Below, piece after piece: positions 28,621 through 38,261 of a stretch of 64,000 bases of DNA; within the stretch, counting starts at the first letter, position 1, and every line of letters starts with the position of its first letter. Source of the stretch: Sinorhizobium sojae CCBAU 05684 (GTDB lineage Bacteria > Pseudomonadota > Alphaproteobacteria > Rhizobiales > Rhizobiaceae); contig NZ_CP023068.1 in assembly GCF_002288525.1 (NCBI RefSeq), positions 1-64,000 of the forward strand, written 5' to 3'. Both the position numbers and the translations under genes were made by a program. A model generated the notes under the pieces. That model was not told where the DNA came from and did no database searches. It saw only the letters and a program-made list of their open reading frames with translations.

Positions 28621-30414
28621 ATGATGGCAATAGCATTTGGATTTGGTTCGGACGCCAAGGCCGTCCTGGCTGCGATGAACAAGTCGCAAGCGATCATCGA
28701 ATTCGACATGACCGGCAAGGTGTTGTCCGCCAATGCCAATTTCTGTCGCACCTTGGGCTACGAGGCGTCGGAGATCATCGGCCAACATCACCGCATGTTC
28801 GTCGATCCGGCAGAAGCTTCGTCCCAAGAGTATCGCGACTTCTGGGCAAGGCTTGATCGCGGCGAGTTCGATCGGCGCCAGTACAGGCGCGTCGGCAAGG
28901 GCGGCAAAGAGGTCTGGATCGAAGCCTCCTACAATCCGGTCTTTAGAGGCGGCAAGCCGTACAAGGTCGTCAAATTCGCTACCGACATCACGGCGCAGAA
29001 GCTAAAGAGCGCCGAGGATACCGGCAAGCTCGACGCGCTTTCGCGCGCCCAGGCCATCATCGAGTTCACCCCGAACGGCGAGATCCTGACGGCGAACGAG
29101 AACTTCCTCTCGGCGCTTGGTTATCAGCTCACGGAAATCCAGGGCCGCCATCATTCGATGTTTTGCGACAGCACCTATGCGGGCAGCGAGGATTATCGCC
29201 GTTTCTGGCAGCGCCTGTCGGGCGGCGAATTCGTCGCCGACGAATTCATGCGCATCGGCAAGGGTGGGAAAAAAGTCTATATCCAGGCCTCCTACAATCC
29301 CATTTTCGACATGAACGGCAAGGTCTTCAAGGTCGTCAAATTCGCGACCGACGTCACCGCTCGGGTGAATAATGTCGACCAGCTCGCAACCGCCCTGAAC
29401 AAGCTCTCCGACGGCGACCTGACGCAGAACCTGAGCAACCAGTTCATACCCACGCTGGAAAAGCTTCGTGTCGACTTCAATGCTGCGATGGAGAAGCTGC
29501 GAACGGCAATGCAGACGGTGGCAGAGAATGCAGATGCAATCTCCGCCGGCTCGCAGCAGGTTCGCTCGGCTTCCGACGATCTCTCCAGACGGACAGAGCA
29601 GCAAGCCGCATCGGTGGAAGAGACGGCCGCCGCTCTCGAAGAGATCACCACCACTGTGACCGACACCAGTCGCCGCGCGGAAGAAGCGGGCGCGCTTGTC
29701 CGCAAGACGCGTGAAAATGCCGAGCATTCCGGGGCAGTGGTGCGCAGCGCCATCGAGGCCATGGGCAAGATCGAGAGCTCGTCGTCGGAGATCTCCAACA
29801 TCATCGGCGTCATCGATGAGATCGCTTTCCAGACCAATCTCCTGGCGCTCAATGCTGGGGTCGAGGCTGCGCGTGCGGGCGATGCAGGGAAAGGCTTCGC
29901 CGTCGTCGCCCAGGAGGTGCGCGAACTTGCCCAGCGCTCCGCCAAGGCCGCCAAGGAGATCAAGGAACTGATCACCGATTCAAACGCGCACGTGAAGAGT
30001 GGCGTGGCGCTGGTTGGAGAAACGGGCACCGTCCTCAATACCATCGTCTCGCAGGTCCAACAGGTGAACGGCAACGTCGAGGCGATCGTCGAAGCCGCCA
30101 GGGAGCAGGCGACCGGGATCAAGGAGATCAATCAGGCGGTCAACACCATGGATCAGGGCACGCAGCAGAATGCGGCCATGGTCGAAGAATCGACGGCCGC
30201 CGCCCATAATCTTGCCAGAGAGGCCGAGTCGCTTTTCCGGTTGCTGGGCCAATTCAATGTCGGAAGCGGCACGGCTGCGCGCCAGACGCGGATTACCGAG
30301 GCAACCGCCGCCTCGAAGCCGGTCACATCTCCGGCGCGGGCCATGGCAACCAAGGTGGCCGCAGCCTTCCACGGCAATGCTGCGGTTGCGGCTGACAATT
30401 GGGAGTCGTTTTGA
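28621..30414 (+). CDS. Cytosolic methyl-accepting chemotaxis protein with two PAS domains
   Basis: A 597-residue chemoreceptor without membrane segments. Two similar PAS domains (about residues 20-120 and 142-242) each contain a NFxxxLGY-type core (NANFCRTLGYEASEIIG and ANENFLSALGYQLTEIQG). Then comes a HAMP-like linker (LNKLSDGDLTQNL). The signalling hairpin has the conserved tip EIAFQTNLLALNAGVEAARAG in the methyl-accepting coiled coil. The C-terminus is NWESF, matching the CheR/CheB-binding pentapeptide. The PAS pair may sense an intracellular ligand, redox or energy state. Start set at the ATG at 28621; an in-frame upstream start adds 25 unmotivated residues. Confidence 0.93.
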   Translation: MMAIAFGFGSDAKAVLAAMNKSQAIIEFDMTGKVLSANANFCRTLGYEASEIIGQHHRMFVDPAEASSQEYRDFWARLDRGEFDRRQYRRVGKGGKEVWIEASYNPVFRGGKPYKVVKFATDITAQKLKSAEDTGKLDALSRAQAIIEFTPNGEILTANENFLSALGYQLTEIQGRHHSMFCDSTYAGSEDYRRFWQRLSGGEFVADEFMRIGKGGKKVYIQASYNPIFDMNGKVFKVVKFATDVTARVNNVDQLATALNKLSDGDLTQNLSNQFIPTLEKLRVDFNAAMEKLRTAMQTVAENADAISAGSQQVRSASDDLSRRTEQQAASVEETAAALEEITTTVTDTSRRAEEAGALVRKTRENAEHSGAVVRSAIEAMGKIESSSSEISNIIGVIDEIAFQTNLLALNAGVEAARAGDAGKGFAVVAQEVRELAQRSAKAAKEIKELITDSNAHVKSGVALVGETGTVLNTIVSQVQQVNGNVEAIVEAAREQATGIKEINQAVNTMDQGTQQNAAMVEESTAAAHNLAREAESLFRLLGQFNVGSGTAARQTRITEATAASKPVTSPARAMATKVAAAFHGNAAVAADNWESF

Positions 30415-30553
30415 TGACTGAGCCAATGTCCACGGACCGGATACCGCATCTGCGATTTGACAACGAAATTCTGAGCTTCGTTGAATCGCAGCGCCGCGCG
30501 TCCATTCCAGACGCGTGGCGGTCCCTCTGGCAGGAGCGAAGGGGGCCTGCAGG

Positions 30554-31232
30554 TCAGCGCATCACGACGAATAGCGCCAAGACCAAGGCCAGAGTGAGGC
30601 CAGTCGCGGCGAATTGGAGCGAACGCCGACGGTCCTGGCGCGAGCTCATGCCGCCGCCGTAGTCGAAGCGTTCGTAGACGACGTTATTCATCGGCATGCC
30701 GAGGTCCAGGAGCGTGTCCGACACCGAGCTGACCATCGGGCCCGGGCCGCAGATGAGCGCGACGGTCTCCTTCGCGGCCAAGCCCTCCAGCAGCTCGGCC
30801 AGCCGGCCGCGATCTAGCCGTCCGATGAGGCCGGGCCAATCCTCCGCGCCTTCTTCGCTGAGAAGCATGACCCGCAGGTCGAGCACGGTCTTTGCAGCGT
30901 CGATCTCCGACAGGCAGGCGAAGTTTGCGGGCTGACCCGCGGCATAGGCCAACCGAACGGGCCGGCGATCGCGCCGCGCCACCATTTCGCGCAGCAGCCC
31001 CATGATCGGGGCGATGCCGACGCCGCCCGCCAACAGCAGCACGTCGCCGGCCCTCGGTCATCCAGACGAACTGGCCGGCCTCATAGGTCCAGCCCGGATT
31101 CTCGCGGACAGGCTGAAGGTCGAGCTCCCACATCCGGTCTGCCACCTTCGTGACCGCGGTCAGCCGCCACGGCCGCCGGTGCAGCAGGAACCAGCGCCAG
31201 CCGTAAAGCACCGCGACGGCGGGCGCACCGCG
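30554..31232 (-). pseudogene. Decayed FAD/NAD-binding oxidoreductase (ferric-reductase-like)
   Basis: Two minus-strand pieces of one flavin oxidoreductase. The upstream piece (to about 31232) reads VLYGWRWFLLHRRPW and then GWTYEAGQFVWMTEG, the start of an FAD-binding domain. The downstream piece, in another frame, reads VLLLAGGVGIAPIMGLLREM through ALICGPGPMVSSV and a C-terminal membrane segment. The roughly 55-residue segment that normally joins GQFVW to the NAD-binding LAGGVG motif is missing and the frame changes near 31050. The usual N-terminal membrane region is also absent. Truncated and internally deleted. Confidence 0.75.
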
Positions 31233-31282
31233 AAAAATGGACGTGCCGCAAATAGCCAGGGAACCCTGTGGGTTGCGGGCTC

Positions 31283-33690
31283 CTACTGCGCCGCGACTGT
31301 TTTCACGTTGGCCGATACCGCATCCGATCCACAGGTATTCCTGGCGGAAATCGGGATCTTGAGCGTGAATGTCGTTCCGTTTCCTTTCTGGCTCGCCACC
31401 TCGATAGTGCCGCCGTGCAGTTCAACGATCTGCCTGACTAGATTGAGCCCGATGCCCGTGCCCGCGATCCCTGTCGAGGTTCTGGCGCGGAAATACCGCT
31501 GAAACATTCGCGGCAGATCATCGGATCGATGCCGATGCCCTCGTCGCGCACGCTTGCATAGGCGTATTGCTCGTCCCGCCAGCCGACGACATGAACGTTT
31601 GGAGCGTTCGGAGCATATTTGACGGCATTGGAAAACAGATTGGTGAAGACCTGTTCGAGCGCGGGACGGTCCGCCTCGATCGACGGGGGAAGCCGCACCA
31701 GGTCCAGCAGAAAACGGTGTGACTTTCGTATGCTCTGCTGATGTTTGCTGCAGGTCGTGATGACCTCGGCGAGTGAGCAGGGTACAAGTTCGACGTCGAT
31801 GCGGCCGTGGTCAAGCCGGCCGGCGGCCAGGATGCTCTCCATAAGTTCGAGCATGCGCGACACCGATGCGCGGATCTGATCGGTCTTCTCGGCCAGGAAG
31901 TCGGGCGTGAGACCGCCTTTGCGCCGGACAAGGCGCTGTGCAGCCCCGTCTATGATGGCCAGGGGCGTGCGGAACTCGTGCGACGCCATGGCAACGAACT
32001 GCCGCTGCAACTCGTTGATCTGCCGCTCCTGTTCCAGCATCCGTTCGAGCTCTTCCGCCTGCCTTGCAAGTTCCGCCGTTCTGCTGCGCACCGTCTCTTC
32101 CAGAATATCCCGATGCTGCAGCAGGGCCGCTTCGGCGCGCTTGCGTTCGGTGACGTCGACGAGCGCGATCAGCGCTGCGGCACGGCTCTTGCAGTTCAGC
32201 CGGCTGGAATAGATCATCACCTCGATGACGGTGCCGTCGGCCTTGAGGTGCCGCCAGACCTCACCGCTTCCACGTTCAGCGTCCCGGCCTTCGCCTACAT
32301 TCGGCTCGTCTCCTGGCCGCATGTCGACGAGGGTCATCGACAGGAACCTATCCCGGCTATAGCCGTAATGGTCGAGCGTGGCCTGGTTCACGTCGATAAA
32401 GCCAAGCGTTTCGCAGTCATAGACGCACATCGGCACAGGGTTGCTCTCGAACAGGAGACGAAAGGACGCCTCGCGCTGTTTGAGATCGGTGATGTCCACC
32501 CGAATCCCGACGCTTCCGCCATCGGATGTGCGGCGTTCGTCGACCCGTATCCAGCGGTTTTCAGGCAAGCGCTGGTCGTGTGCGCTTTTGGGCGCGGCGT
32601 GAAGCGCCAGCCGCTCCGCCAGCCTTTGCTCTTCGCGGCCGACGGCCTCGGGATATTGGCCATGCTTCAAACCGGCGCGCAGGCGATCCTCGAAGGACAT
32701 CCCCTTGAAGATCTGACTGCCGCTTTCGGTGTAGATCTGCTCATAGCGGCGGTTCCAGAGGACGAACCGATCCTCGGCGTCGAACAGCGCCAACCCCTCG
32801 GGCACGACTTCGAAGGCATCGAGAAGTCGAGCATGCGCCGCCCGTGCCTGCTGCTCGGCGTGCGCGGCCTGGGCGTGCGCTTCCGCCAGCGCCTTTTCGG
32901 CCTTCCATGCCTGCGTTATGTCTTCATGGGTCGACACCCAACCCCCATCGGCGGTCCGCTGATGGTGGCCGCGAACGACCTTACCGGATTTCAATTCCAG
33001 CACCCAGGTCTGCGGCTTGTCGCCGGCATTGGTCTCCTCCGCCCATGAAAGGTATTCCGCCACCGTCATGCGAGGGCAGGAATCCACCTGACGGCGCAGA
33101 GCAAGGATTTCTTCGAGAGTTTGGCCGCGACGGATGACGGAGGGATCGAGCCCGTATACTTCGGCATAGCGCCTGTTTGAGAAGATCAGCCGCCCGTCCC
33201 GATCGAAGAAGCAAACGCCGTGACCGAGGCTGGCAAGGGCGGTGTGAAGCTGTTCGTTGCGCTGTAGCAGCTGCGTGTGGGCTCCGCTCGTGGCGATATG
33301 GGCGTCGATGCGGGCCAAAAGCTCAGCGATCGGTGTCGCAGGCGCAACGCAATCGGTGCATCCTGCGGCAAAAGCGGCGATCCTCAGCTCGACGTCTTCC
33401 GCAGGGGCAACGACGATGATCGGCAGCGCCGGAGCCGCGGGGTCTTCGCGCAGGGTTCGACAAAATTCGACTGCACTCATGTCCGGCAGGGTCATGTCGA
33501 GGATGATGAGATGCAGCGCGCAACCAGTATCGGCGAGAGCCAGGCCAGCGCGCCCGTCTTCCGCTCGTACGAGGCCCAGGCGCTCCCCGCCCGTATGGCG
33601 GTCGATCGCCGATCCCAGCCTCAGCGCCACGTTTCCGATAAGCAGCAGCGTCTGGCGCTGTGGAAGGGCGGAGTTCGTTGCGCTCGTCAC
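31283..33690 (-). pseudogene. Frameshifted multi-PAS sensor histidine kinase
   Basis: The main frame (31438-33690) encodes a receiver-like N-terminus (LIILDMTLPDMSAVEFCRTL), three PAS-like segments, and a histidine kinase with the phosphoacceptor box MASHEFRTPLAIIDG and N-box VFTNLFSNAVKYAP. After DEGIGIDP the frame fails near 31522-31526. The rest of the ATPase domain (MFQRYFRARTSTGIAGTGIGLNLV) continues in another frame to 31283. A single missing base in the CCGATGAT stretch explains it. The protein would lack its final ATP-binding glycine box. A sequencing error cannot be excluded. Start is GTG with a GAGGGG site. Confidence 0.82.
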
Positions 33691-33713
33691 AGTACCCCTC
33701 CGGCTGCTAGCAT

Positions 33714-33875
33714 TCAGAATGCCCGGCCCGTCTTCTTGTTATTCTCGATCTGCATCACGCAGCCGGCGATCTTGGCCATCAGGATGTCGAGATCGATGGG
33801 CTTGGTCAGAAAATCGGCCGCGCCTGCCCTGAGCCCGGTCAGCACGTTCTCCTTGTCCGTCATCGCCGTGAGAAA
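33714..33875 (-). pseudogene. Truncated response regulator receiver domain
   Basis: Only the second half of a receiver domain remains: FLTAMTDKENVLTGLRAGAADFLTKPIDLDILMAKI, including the conserved Thr and Lys. The half with the phosphoacceptor Asp is missing. Upstream residues in the same frame do not resemble a receiver. It probably belonged to the damaged sensor kinase immediately downstream. Confidence 0.72.
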
Positions 33876-34174
33876 GCCACGGCGGCTCAGGCTGACACAG
33901 CAGTTCAGTCGATGGAACGGCTGACCACCGTTGACAGGGAGAACCGCTGGCATCCCACTCGTTCCGAGCACCCGGAGACCCAGGTGTTGCGGTGACCCGT
34001 CACGCGCCGGCAGAGCACGCGGCTGCGTTTCTTCGCGACCGTGGAGATCACGACGGCAAACCGCCTTGCTTCGTTTCCGATACCGACTAATTTTACTGCA
34101 TCGGTGTCGTGCGTCTGTCCGATTTTCGGGTACCGATGCGCTAAGAGTGCACCGCGTCTGAACGGAGTTCGAAA

Positions 34175-34657
34175 TTGAGCGTCGCCTTCACCAAGGAAGA
34201 AAGTGCCGAAACGGCTTCGGAAACCCTGTTGCCCGACCGCCCCGTCTCGCCTCATCCGAACCTTGTTACGGAAGCGGGATTGAAGGCCTTGGAATTGCAG
34301 CTCCAACAAGCGCGCCAGGCCTATGACGCGACCGCCACGATCGAAGACGTGAATGAAAGGCGGCGGCAGGCAGCAAGTCCGGTGCGCGACCTCCGCTACT
34401 TTGCGGAAAGAATTCGCACGGCCCAGGTCGTCCCCGACCCCACGTCAATTGATACCGTTGCCTTCGGGAGCACGGTGACCTTCAGCCGTGACGATGGAAG
34501 GGTGCAGAAATACCGCATCGTGGGAGAGGATGAAGCGGATCCCAAAGGCGGAACCATTTCCTACGTATCCCCGGTCGCAAAGATGCTGATGGGCAAAGCT
34601 GTCGGGGACGTCGTGAGCGTAGGCAACCAAGAGCTTGAAATCATCGCCATCGCGTAG
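34175..34657 (+). CDS. GreA/GreB-family transcription factor-like protein
   Basis: A 160-residue protein with the Gre layout: an N-terminal helical hairpin (LVTEAGLKALELQLQQARQ) and a C-terminal FKBP-like domain (VAFGSTVTFSRDDGRVQKY, SPVAKMLMGKAVGDVV). Classic GreA has an acidic tip (DLxENAEY) that catalyses RNA cleavage. Here the tip region reads DVNERRRQAASPVRDLRYF and lacks that pattern, so it may regulate polymerase without cleavage. The start is TTG, 7 bases after GGAG. Isolated gene after the decayed patch. Confidence 0.82.
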   Translation: MSVAFTKEESAETASETLLPDRPVSPHPNLVTEAGLKALELQLQQARQAYDATATIEDVNERRRQAASPVRDLRYFAERIRTAQVVPDPTSIDTVAFGSTVTFSRDDGRVQKYRIVGEDEADPKGGTISYVSPVAKMLMGKAVGDVVSVGNQELEIIAIA

Positions 34658-34804
34658 CGACGTCTCCGACGTCGCTGGCATGCGCGCGCACGGCAAGACG
34701 GCAGCGAGCATCGCCTCCGATTCCTGAGGTAATGGCCAGTGTATTGTCGTAATCGCTATCGCTCAGGGCAGAGCTGCACGACAGGTCCGTTCTAATTCAT
34801 GTGG

Positions 34805-35893
34805 TCAATGATGCGGACTCGCCGGCGTGGAGGGCGTCTCCTCCAGACGCAACCTCGGCAGCGCGTTCGGAAACTTCTGCTGCACGAAATCGATAAGCTG
34901 CTCGCGCATTTCGCAGCGCAGATCGAAGGCGCGGCCGGAGTCGGCGGCCGAGGCGAGGACGCGGATCTGCATGACGTTTTCGCGCAAATCCGTTACCGCC
35001 ACGTTCAGGACTTTGCCATCGAAATTGACCGATCGGGACGCAATCTCCTCCACCTTTCTGCGAACGACATCAACGGGCATCGTGTAGTCGAGGTAGACCA
35101 TCATCGAACCGATCAGCGGAGCGCTCTCGCGTGTCCAGTTCTGGAAGGGATGCTCCATGAAATAGTTCAATGGAAGAATGAGCCTGCGCCAGTCCCAGAG
35201 TTTCACGACAACATAGGTGGAGGTGATCTCTTCGACTCGTCCGAATTCTCCCTCGACGAGGATGGCGTCGTCGATGCGGATGGGCTGTGTAATCGCAAGC
35301 TGTACGCCCGCCAGGAGGTTCTTCAGGACCGGTTGCAAGGCGAGACCCACGACGATGCCGGCGGCCCCGGCCGACGCAAGAAGGCTCACCCCATATTGTC
35401 TCACGTTTTCGAAGGTCATCAACACAGCCGCTGCCGCCAGCACGATAAGCAGGGAATTGGCGATGCGGCGCATAATCCGGAATTGGGTGACGTGCTTCCG
35501 TGCGAGCAGGTTGTCCTCGGCATCGAGTTCGAATCGCCTGAGATAGACGATGGACCAGATGTGCATCGCAGTGTGCATGATCCAAGCCACCAGGATGATG
35601 CAACAAATCAGAAGGACCTGGCGTAAAGTGCCGGCCTGGCTCGACGTGAGTGGTGCAACCGAGGCGCCGGCATAGAGGCCGAACACGACCGCCACCATTT
35701 TTGCCGGCCGTTGCGTGCGCGTGACGAGCGATCGCCAGAATAGATCCTTGGGGCCGACGAGCCGTTGCAAAACGCTGAAAGCGAGCCGATGGACAAGAAG
35801 GCCCGCGGATATGAAAGCGGCAAGCACTGCCGCGCTCAAGACCCACTCCGGAAGTAGCTCAATCTCGCGTTCCAGCCTGGATAGAAAATCCAT
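34805..35893 (-). CDS. MscS-family mechanosensitive channel
   Basis: A 362-residue channel. Several N-terminal membrane segments (VLSAAVLAAFISAGLLV, QVLLICCIILVAWIM, ANSLLIVLAAAAVLMTF) precede the pore helix LLASAGAAGIVVGLALQPVLKNLLAG, which shows the Gly/Ala-rich MscS pattern. The cytoplasmic beta domain follows (GEFGRVEEITSTYVVVKLWDWRRLILP). It releases solutes on hypo-osmotic shock. The closest framework is the larger YbdG-like branch, but subtype is not certain. Confidence 0.93.
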   Translation of the reverse strand: MDFLSRLEREIELLPEWVLSAAVLAAFISAGLLVHRLAFSVLQRLVGPKDLFWRSLVTRTQRPAKMVAVVFGLYAGASVAPLTSSQAGTLRQVLLICCIILVAWIMHTAMHIWSIVYLRRFELDAEDNLLARKHVTQFRIMRRIANSLLIVLAAAAVLMTFENVRQYGVSLLASAGAAGIVVGLALQPVLKNLLAGVQLAITQPIRIDDAILVEGEFGRVEEITSTYVVVKLWDWRRLILPLNYFMEHPFQNWTRESAPLIGSMMVYLDYTMPVDVVRRKVEEIASRSVNFDGKVLNVAVTDLRENVMQIRVLASAADSGRAFDLRCEMREQLIDFVQQKFPNALPRLRLEETPSTPASPHH

Positions 35894-36053
35894 TCCTTCA
35901 CCTCCCGTGTCGAATTTCGAAGGGAAGACCTGCCATTCTGCGGTGGTTGCAGGTTCATGTCTCGGGGTTCAACCGGTGATCGCTCGCCGAACCCAGAATA
36001 CGAACGAGGAAATGAACGAAATGTTTCCGCACCGGTCATGCGGCATGGTGCGC

Positions 36054-36527
36054 CTACCACTCTAATTCGGGTCGGGCGATCATCAGCCAAAAAATCCCAA
36101 GGACCGCGGCAAAGGCCGGAAAGCCGAAGGCGAACCACAGATGAAAGAGCCGGTGGTAGCGTTTGGGCAAGGGCCGACCGCTCTTATAGGCGGCCTCGGC
36201 GAGCCTGCGCATCTCCATCTGCATCCATACGACCGGCAGCCAGAATGCACCGGCTATCAGGTACAGGAGGATCGACAGCAAAATCCATCCCTCCGTCAAC
36301 GCATAACCGAGATGCCAGGCGAGCGCGCTCCCCGTTATCGGCTGCAGGACGACGGCGGTGGCCGTGAACAGGAAGTCCGCGAGGACAACGATGCGCGCCA
36401 CGGCCGCGATGGTATCGGCGCGCCCGGTCCGATGCGCCACAAGCATGAAGAACGCAATTCCCGCGCCCGTCCCCAGCAGCACGGAGGCGCCGATGATGTG
36501 CAGATACTTGAGGGCGAGATAGAGCAT
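36054..36527 (-). CDS. DUF2269 family membrane protein
   Basis: A 157-residue inner-membrane protein with four hydrophobic segments. It begins YLALKYLHIIGASVLLGTGAG, the typical DUF2269 opening, and includes YALTEGWILLSILLYLIAGAFW. Function is unknown. Its start codon overlaps the stop of the SDR-DoxX gene (ATGA on the minus strand), so the two are translationally coupled and probably act together. Confidence 0.85.
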   Translation of the reverse strand: MLYLALKYLHIIGASVLLGTGAGIAFFMLVAHRTGRADTIAAVARIVVLADFLFTATAVVLQPITGSALAWHLGYALTEGWILLSILLYLIAGAFWLPVVWMQMEMRRLAEAAYKSGRPLPKRYHRLFHLWFAFGFPAFAAVLGIFWLMIARPELEW

Positions 36528-37810
36528 CACCGCTCCTCCAGGATCGCCAGGACGGCGAGGTGAAGCACGATGATCGGCCAGATCTTCATGAGCGGGCCGA
36601 GCGGCTCTTTCCACAATTCGGGAAGCAGGATTGTCCCGGCCACGGCATAGAAGAGGGAGAGGCCAATGGCACCGTAGAGCCCGGCGCGGCTGGTTCGACG
36701 AACCGCAATGGCAAGTCCGATGACGATGTCTGCGATCGCTCCGGCGATGACACTGGGGCCGGCGAGGACACCAGCGCCGGTGCGCTCCATGAGATCGATG
36801 CCGATCTGGTATCCGGCCGTCAGCGATATGATGCCGGTGCTGATCCAAAACAGCGACAATACGACAATGACGACCGGCTTCAGGAGGTAGAGCTTGGCAA
36901 ACCATCTTTCCTGAACGGAAACCGGCGTTCTCGCCAGCGCCGCCGAGAGCGATATCGGTTCTATCTGCGTGCTCTCCGACCAGGCCCGGATGTCGCCCGT
37001 GGCGCCGCGGGCGATCTCTTTTTGCGCCGTACTCCGCGTTGGGGGACGCCAGCCGAGTGCTCCGGCAAGGTCGCTGAGCTTATAGAGGAGATGAGCGAGC
37101 GGAGCAGGAATGTCGAGGGGGCGGGCAGGGCGCCAGCCGAACCAGCGCCGGTAAGCGCCTACGACATCTTCGAAGGACAGGGCCTCTGGCCCCGCGACCT
37201 CCAGGATCAGCCGCTTGGGGGCGCTCGGCTGGACGAGTATCTCGACGGTGTGAACAACGTCTTCGAGGCGCACGACCTGAAGGAGACCTGTATTCGGCAT
37301 GAGCGGCAGGACGGGAAGGGCCGCGAGACCGCGGAAGAGCGCACTGGCGCCAAAGGCGCCGGGGCCGAGGACGACGGAGGGGCGCAGAATGACCCAGTCC
37401 AGGTCGCGGGCCATCAGCGCCTTGTCGCCTTCGAACTTGGTGCGCGAAAACGAGGAGGGCTGCTCCTTTTCGACCCCCATCGCGGAGAAATGTATGACGC
37501 GGCGCACGCCTGCCTGTTCACAAGCCTGAAACAGCGCCGAGGGACCGCGGATGTGGACGCCGGTTGTATCCTCGCGCGGCCCGTCCTGAAGCGTGCCTGC
37601 ACAGTTTACGACGGCGGCTATGTTCGACAGATGGGGCAGCCAGTCTTCAGGCCGGACGGCCCGCGTAAGATCGAGTTCCACGGCTTCGCCGGTCCATGAC
37701 CGGGAAGAGCCCGGACGAACCACGCGCACCGCCGTCATGCCACGCTCAAGAAGCTTCGCGCAAATGGCCGAGCCGATCAGGCCGGTAGCCCCTACCACAA
37801 GCACTCTCAT
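36527..37810 (-). CDS. SDR oxidoreductase with C-terminal DoxX-like membrane domain
   Basis: A 427-residue fusion. Residues 1-280 are an extended/atypical SDR (VLVVGATGLIGSAICAKLLERG, FSAMGVEKEQPSSFSRTKFEGD, LRPSVVLGPGAFGAS). The C-terminal 120 residues have four hydrophobic segments (VVIVVLSLFWISTGIISLT and GLYGAIGLSLFYAVAGTILL) resembling DoxX-like domains. The pairing is known in rhizobia, with unknown substrate, perhaps a quinone or lipid. The DUF2269 gene immediately downstream strengthens the idea of a small membrane redox unit. Confidence 0.88.
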   Translation of the reverse strand: MRVLVVGATGLIGSAICAKLLERGMTAVRVVRPGSSRSWTGEAVELDLTRAVRPEDWLPHLSNIAAVVNCAGTLQDGPREDTTGVHIRGPSALFQACEQAGVRRVIHFSAMGVEKEQPSSFSRTKFEGDKALMARDLDWVILRPSVVLGPGAFGASALFRGLAALPVLPLMPNTGLLQVVRLEDVVHTVEILVQPSAPKRLILEVAGPEALSFEDVVGAYRRWFGWRPARPLDIPAPLAHLLYKLSDLAGALGWRPPTRSTAQKEIARGATGDIRAWSESTQIEPISLSAALARTPVSVQERWFAKLYLLKPVVIVVLSLFWISTGIISLTAGYQIGIDLMERTGAGVLAGPSVIAGAIADIVIGLAIAVRRTSRAGLYGAIGLSLFYAVAGTILLPELWKEPLGPLMKIWPIIVLHLAVLAILEER

Positions 37811-38261
37811 CGTCTATCCTTCGGTCACTGGCGAGCACGCGACCGCACCGCTGCGGCCATTGCCCGCGTTCTTGCACTTCACCGTTCCAACAGGTGCCGG
37901 ATGGAACATGTTCCTTGGATAGCGAATAGCGGATTGTCGAGAGAGCCTGCTCAGCGCCTCGCGACGCGCCGCCGCGGCCTCTTCCCGCTCGCAGGCGTCA
38001 CCGAGAGATGCATCAAATGGCCCCAGTGCCGCGCACTTTCAGATCCGCAAAGGTCGCTGTAGCTTTTGAATCTGCGCATGCAGCGGCACAAAAGCAGTGG
38101 CGTAATCGTGAATACGGGAGGGGTGTCGAGGAACTGGACATCCCCGCTGCGCGTTTCCGGGAACACCTCGACGGTTCCGCGGTCTGGCAGCATCCCGGCG
38201 ATCCGATAGCGTCCGGCTCGACTTCCACGCCTGAGCCCTCGTCAGCCAAGCGGAGTCACCG
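37811..38261. other. Divergent promoter region with a degenerate repeat
   Basis: About 450 bases between the divergent SDR-DoxX and flavoprotein genes. It contains GGTCGCTGTAGC (38054) and GAATCTGCGCATG, a worn version of the mosaic repeat at 50616. No gene recognised; promoters for both neighbours should lie here. Confidence 0.45.

Noticed and set aside
33876-34174. Transposase remnant between the receiver fragment and the GreA-like gene
   Set aside because: No DDE, helix-turn-helix or terminal inverted repeat could be recognised.
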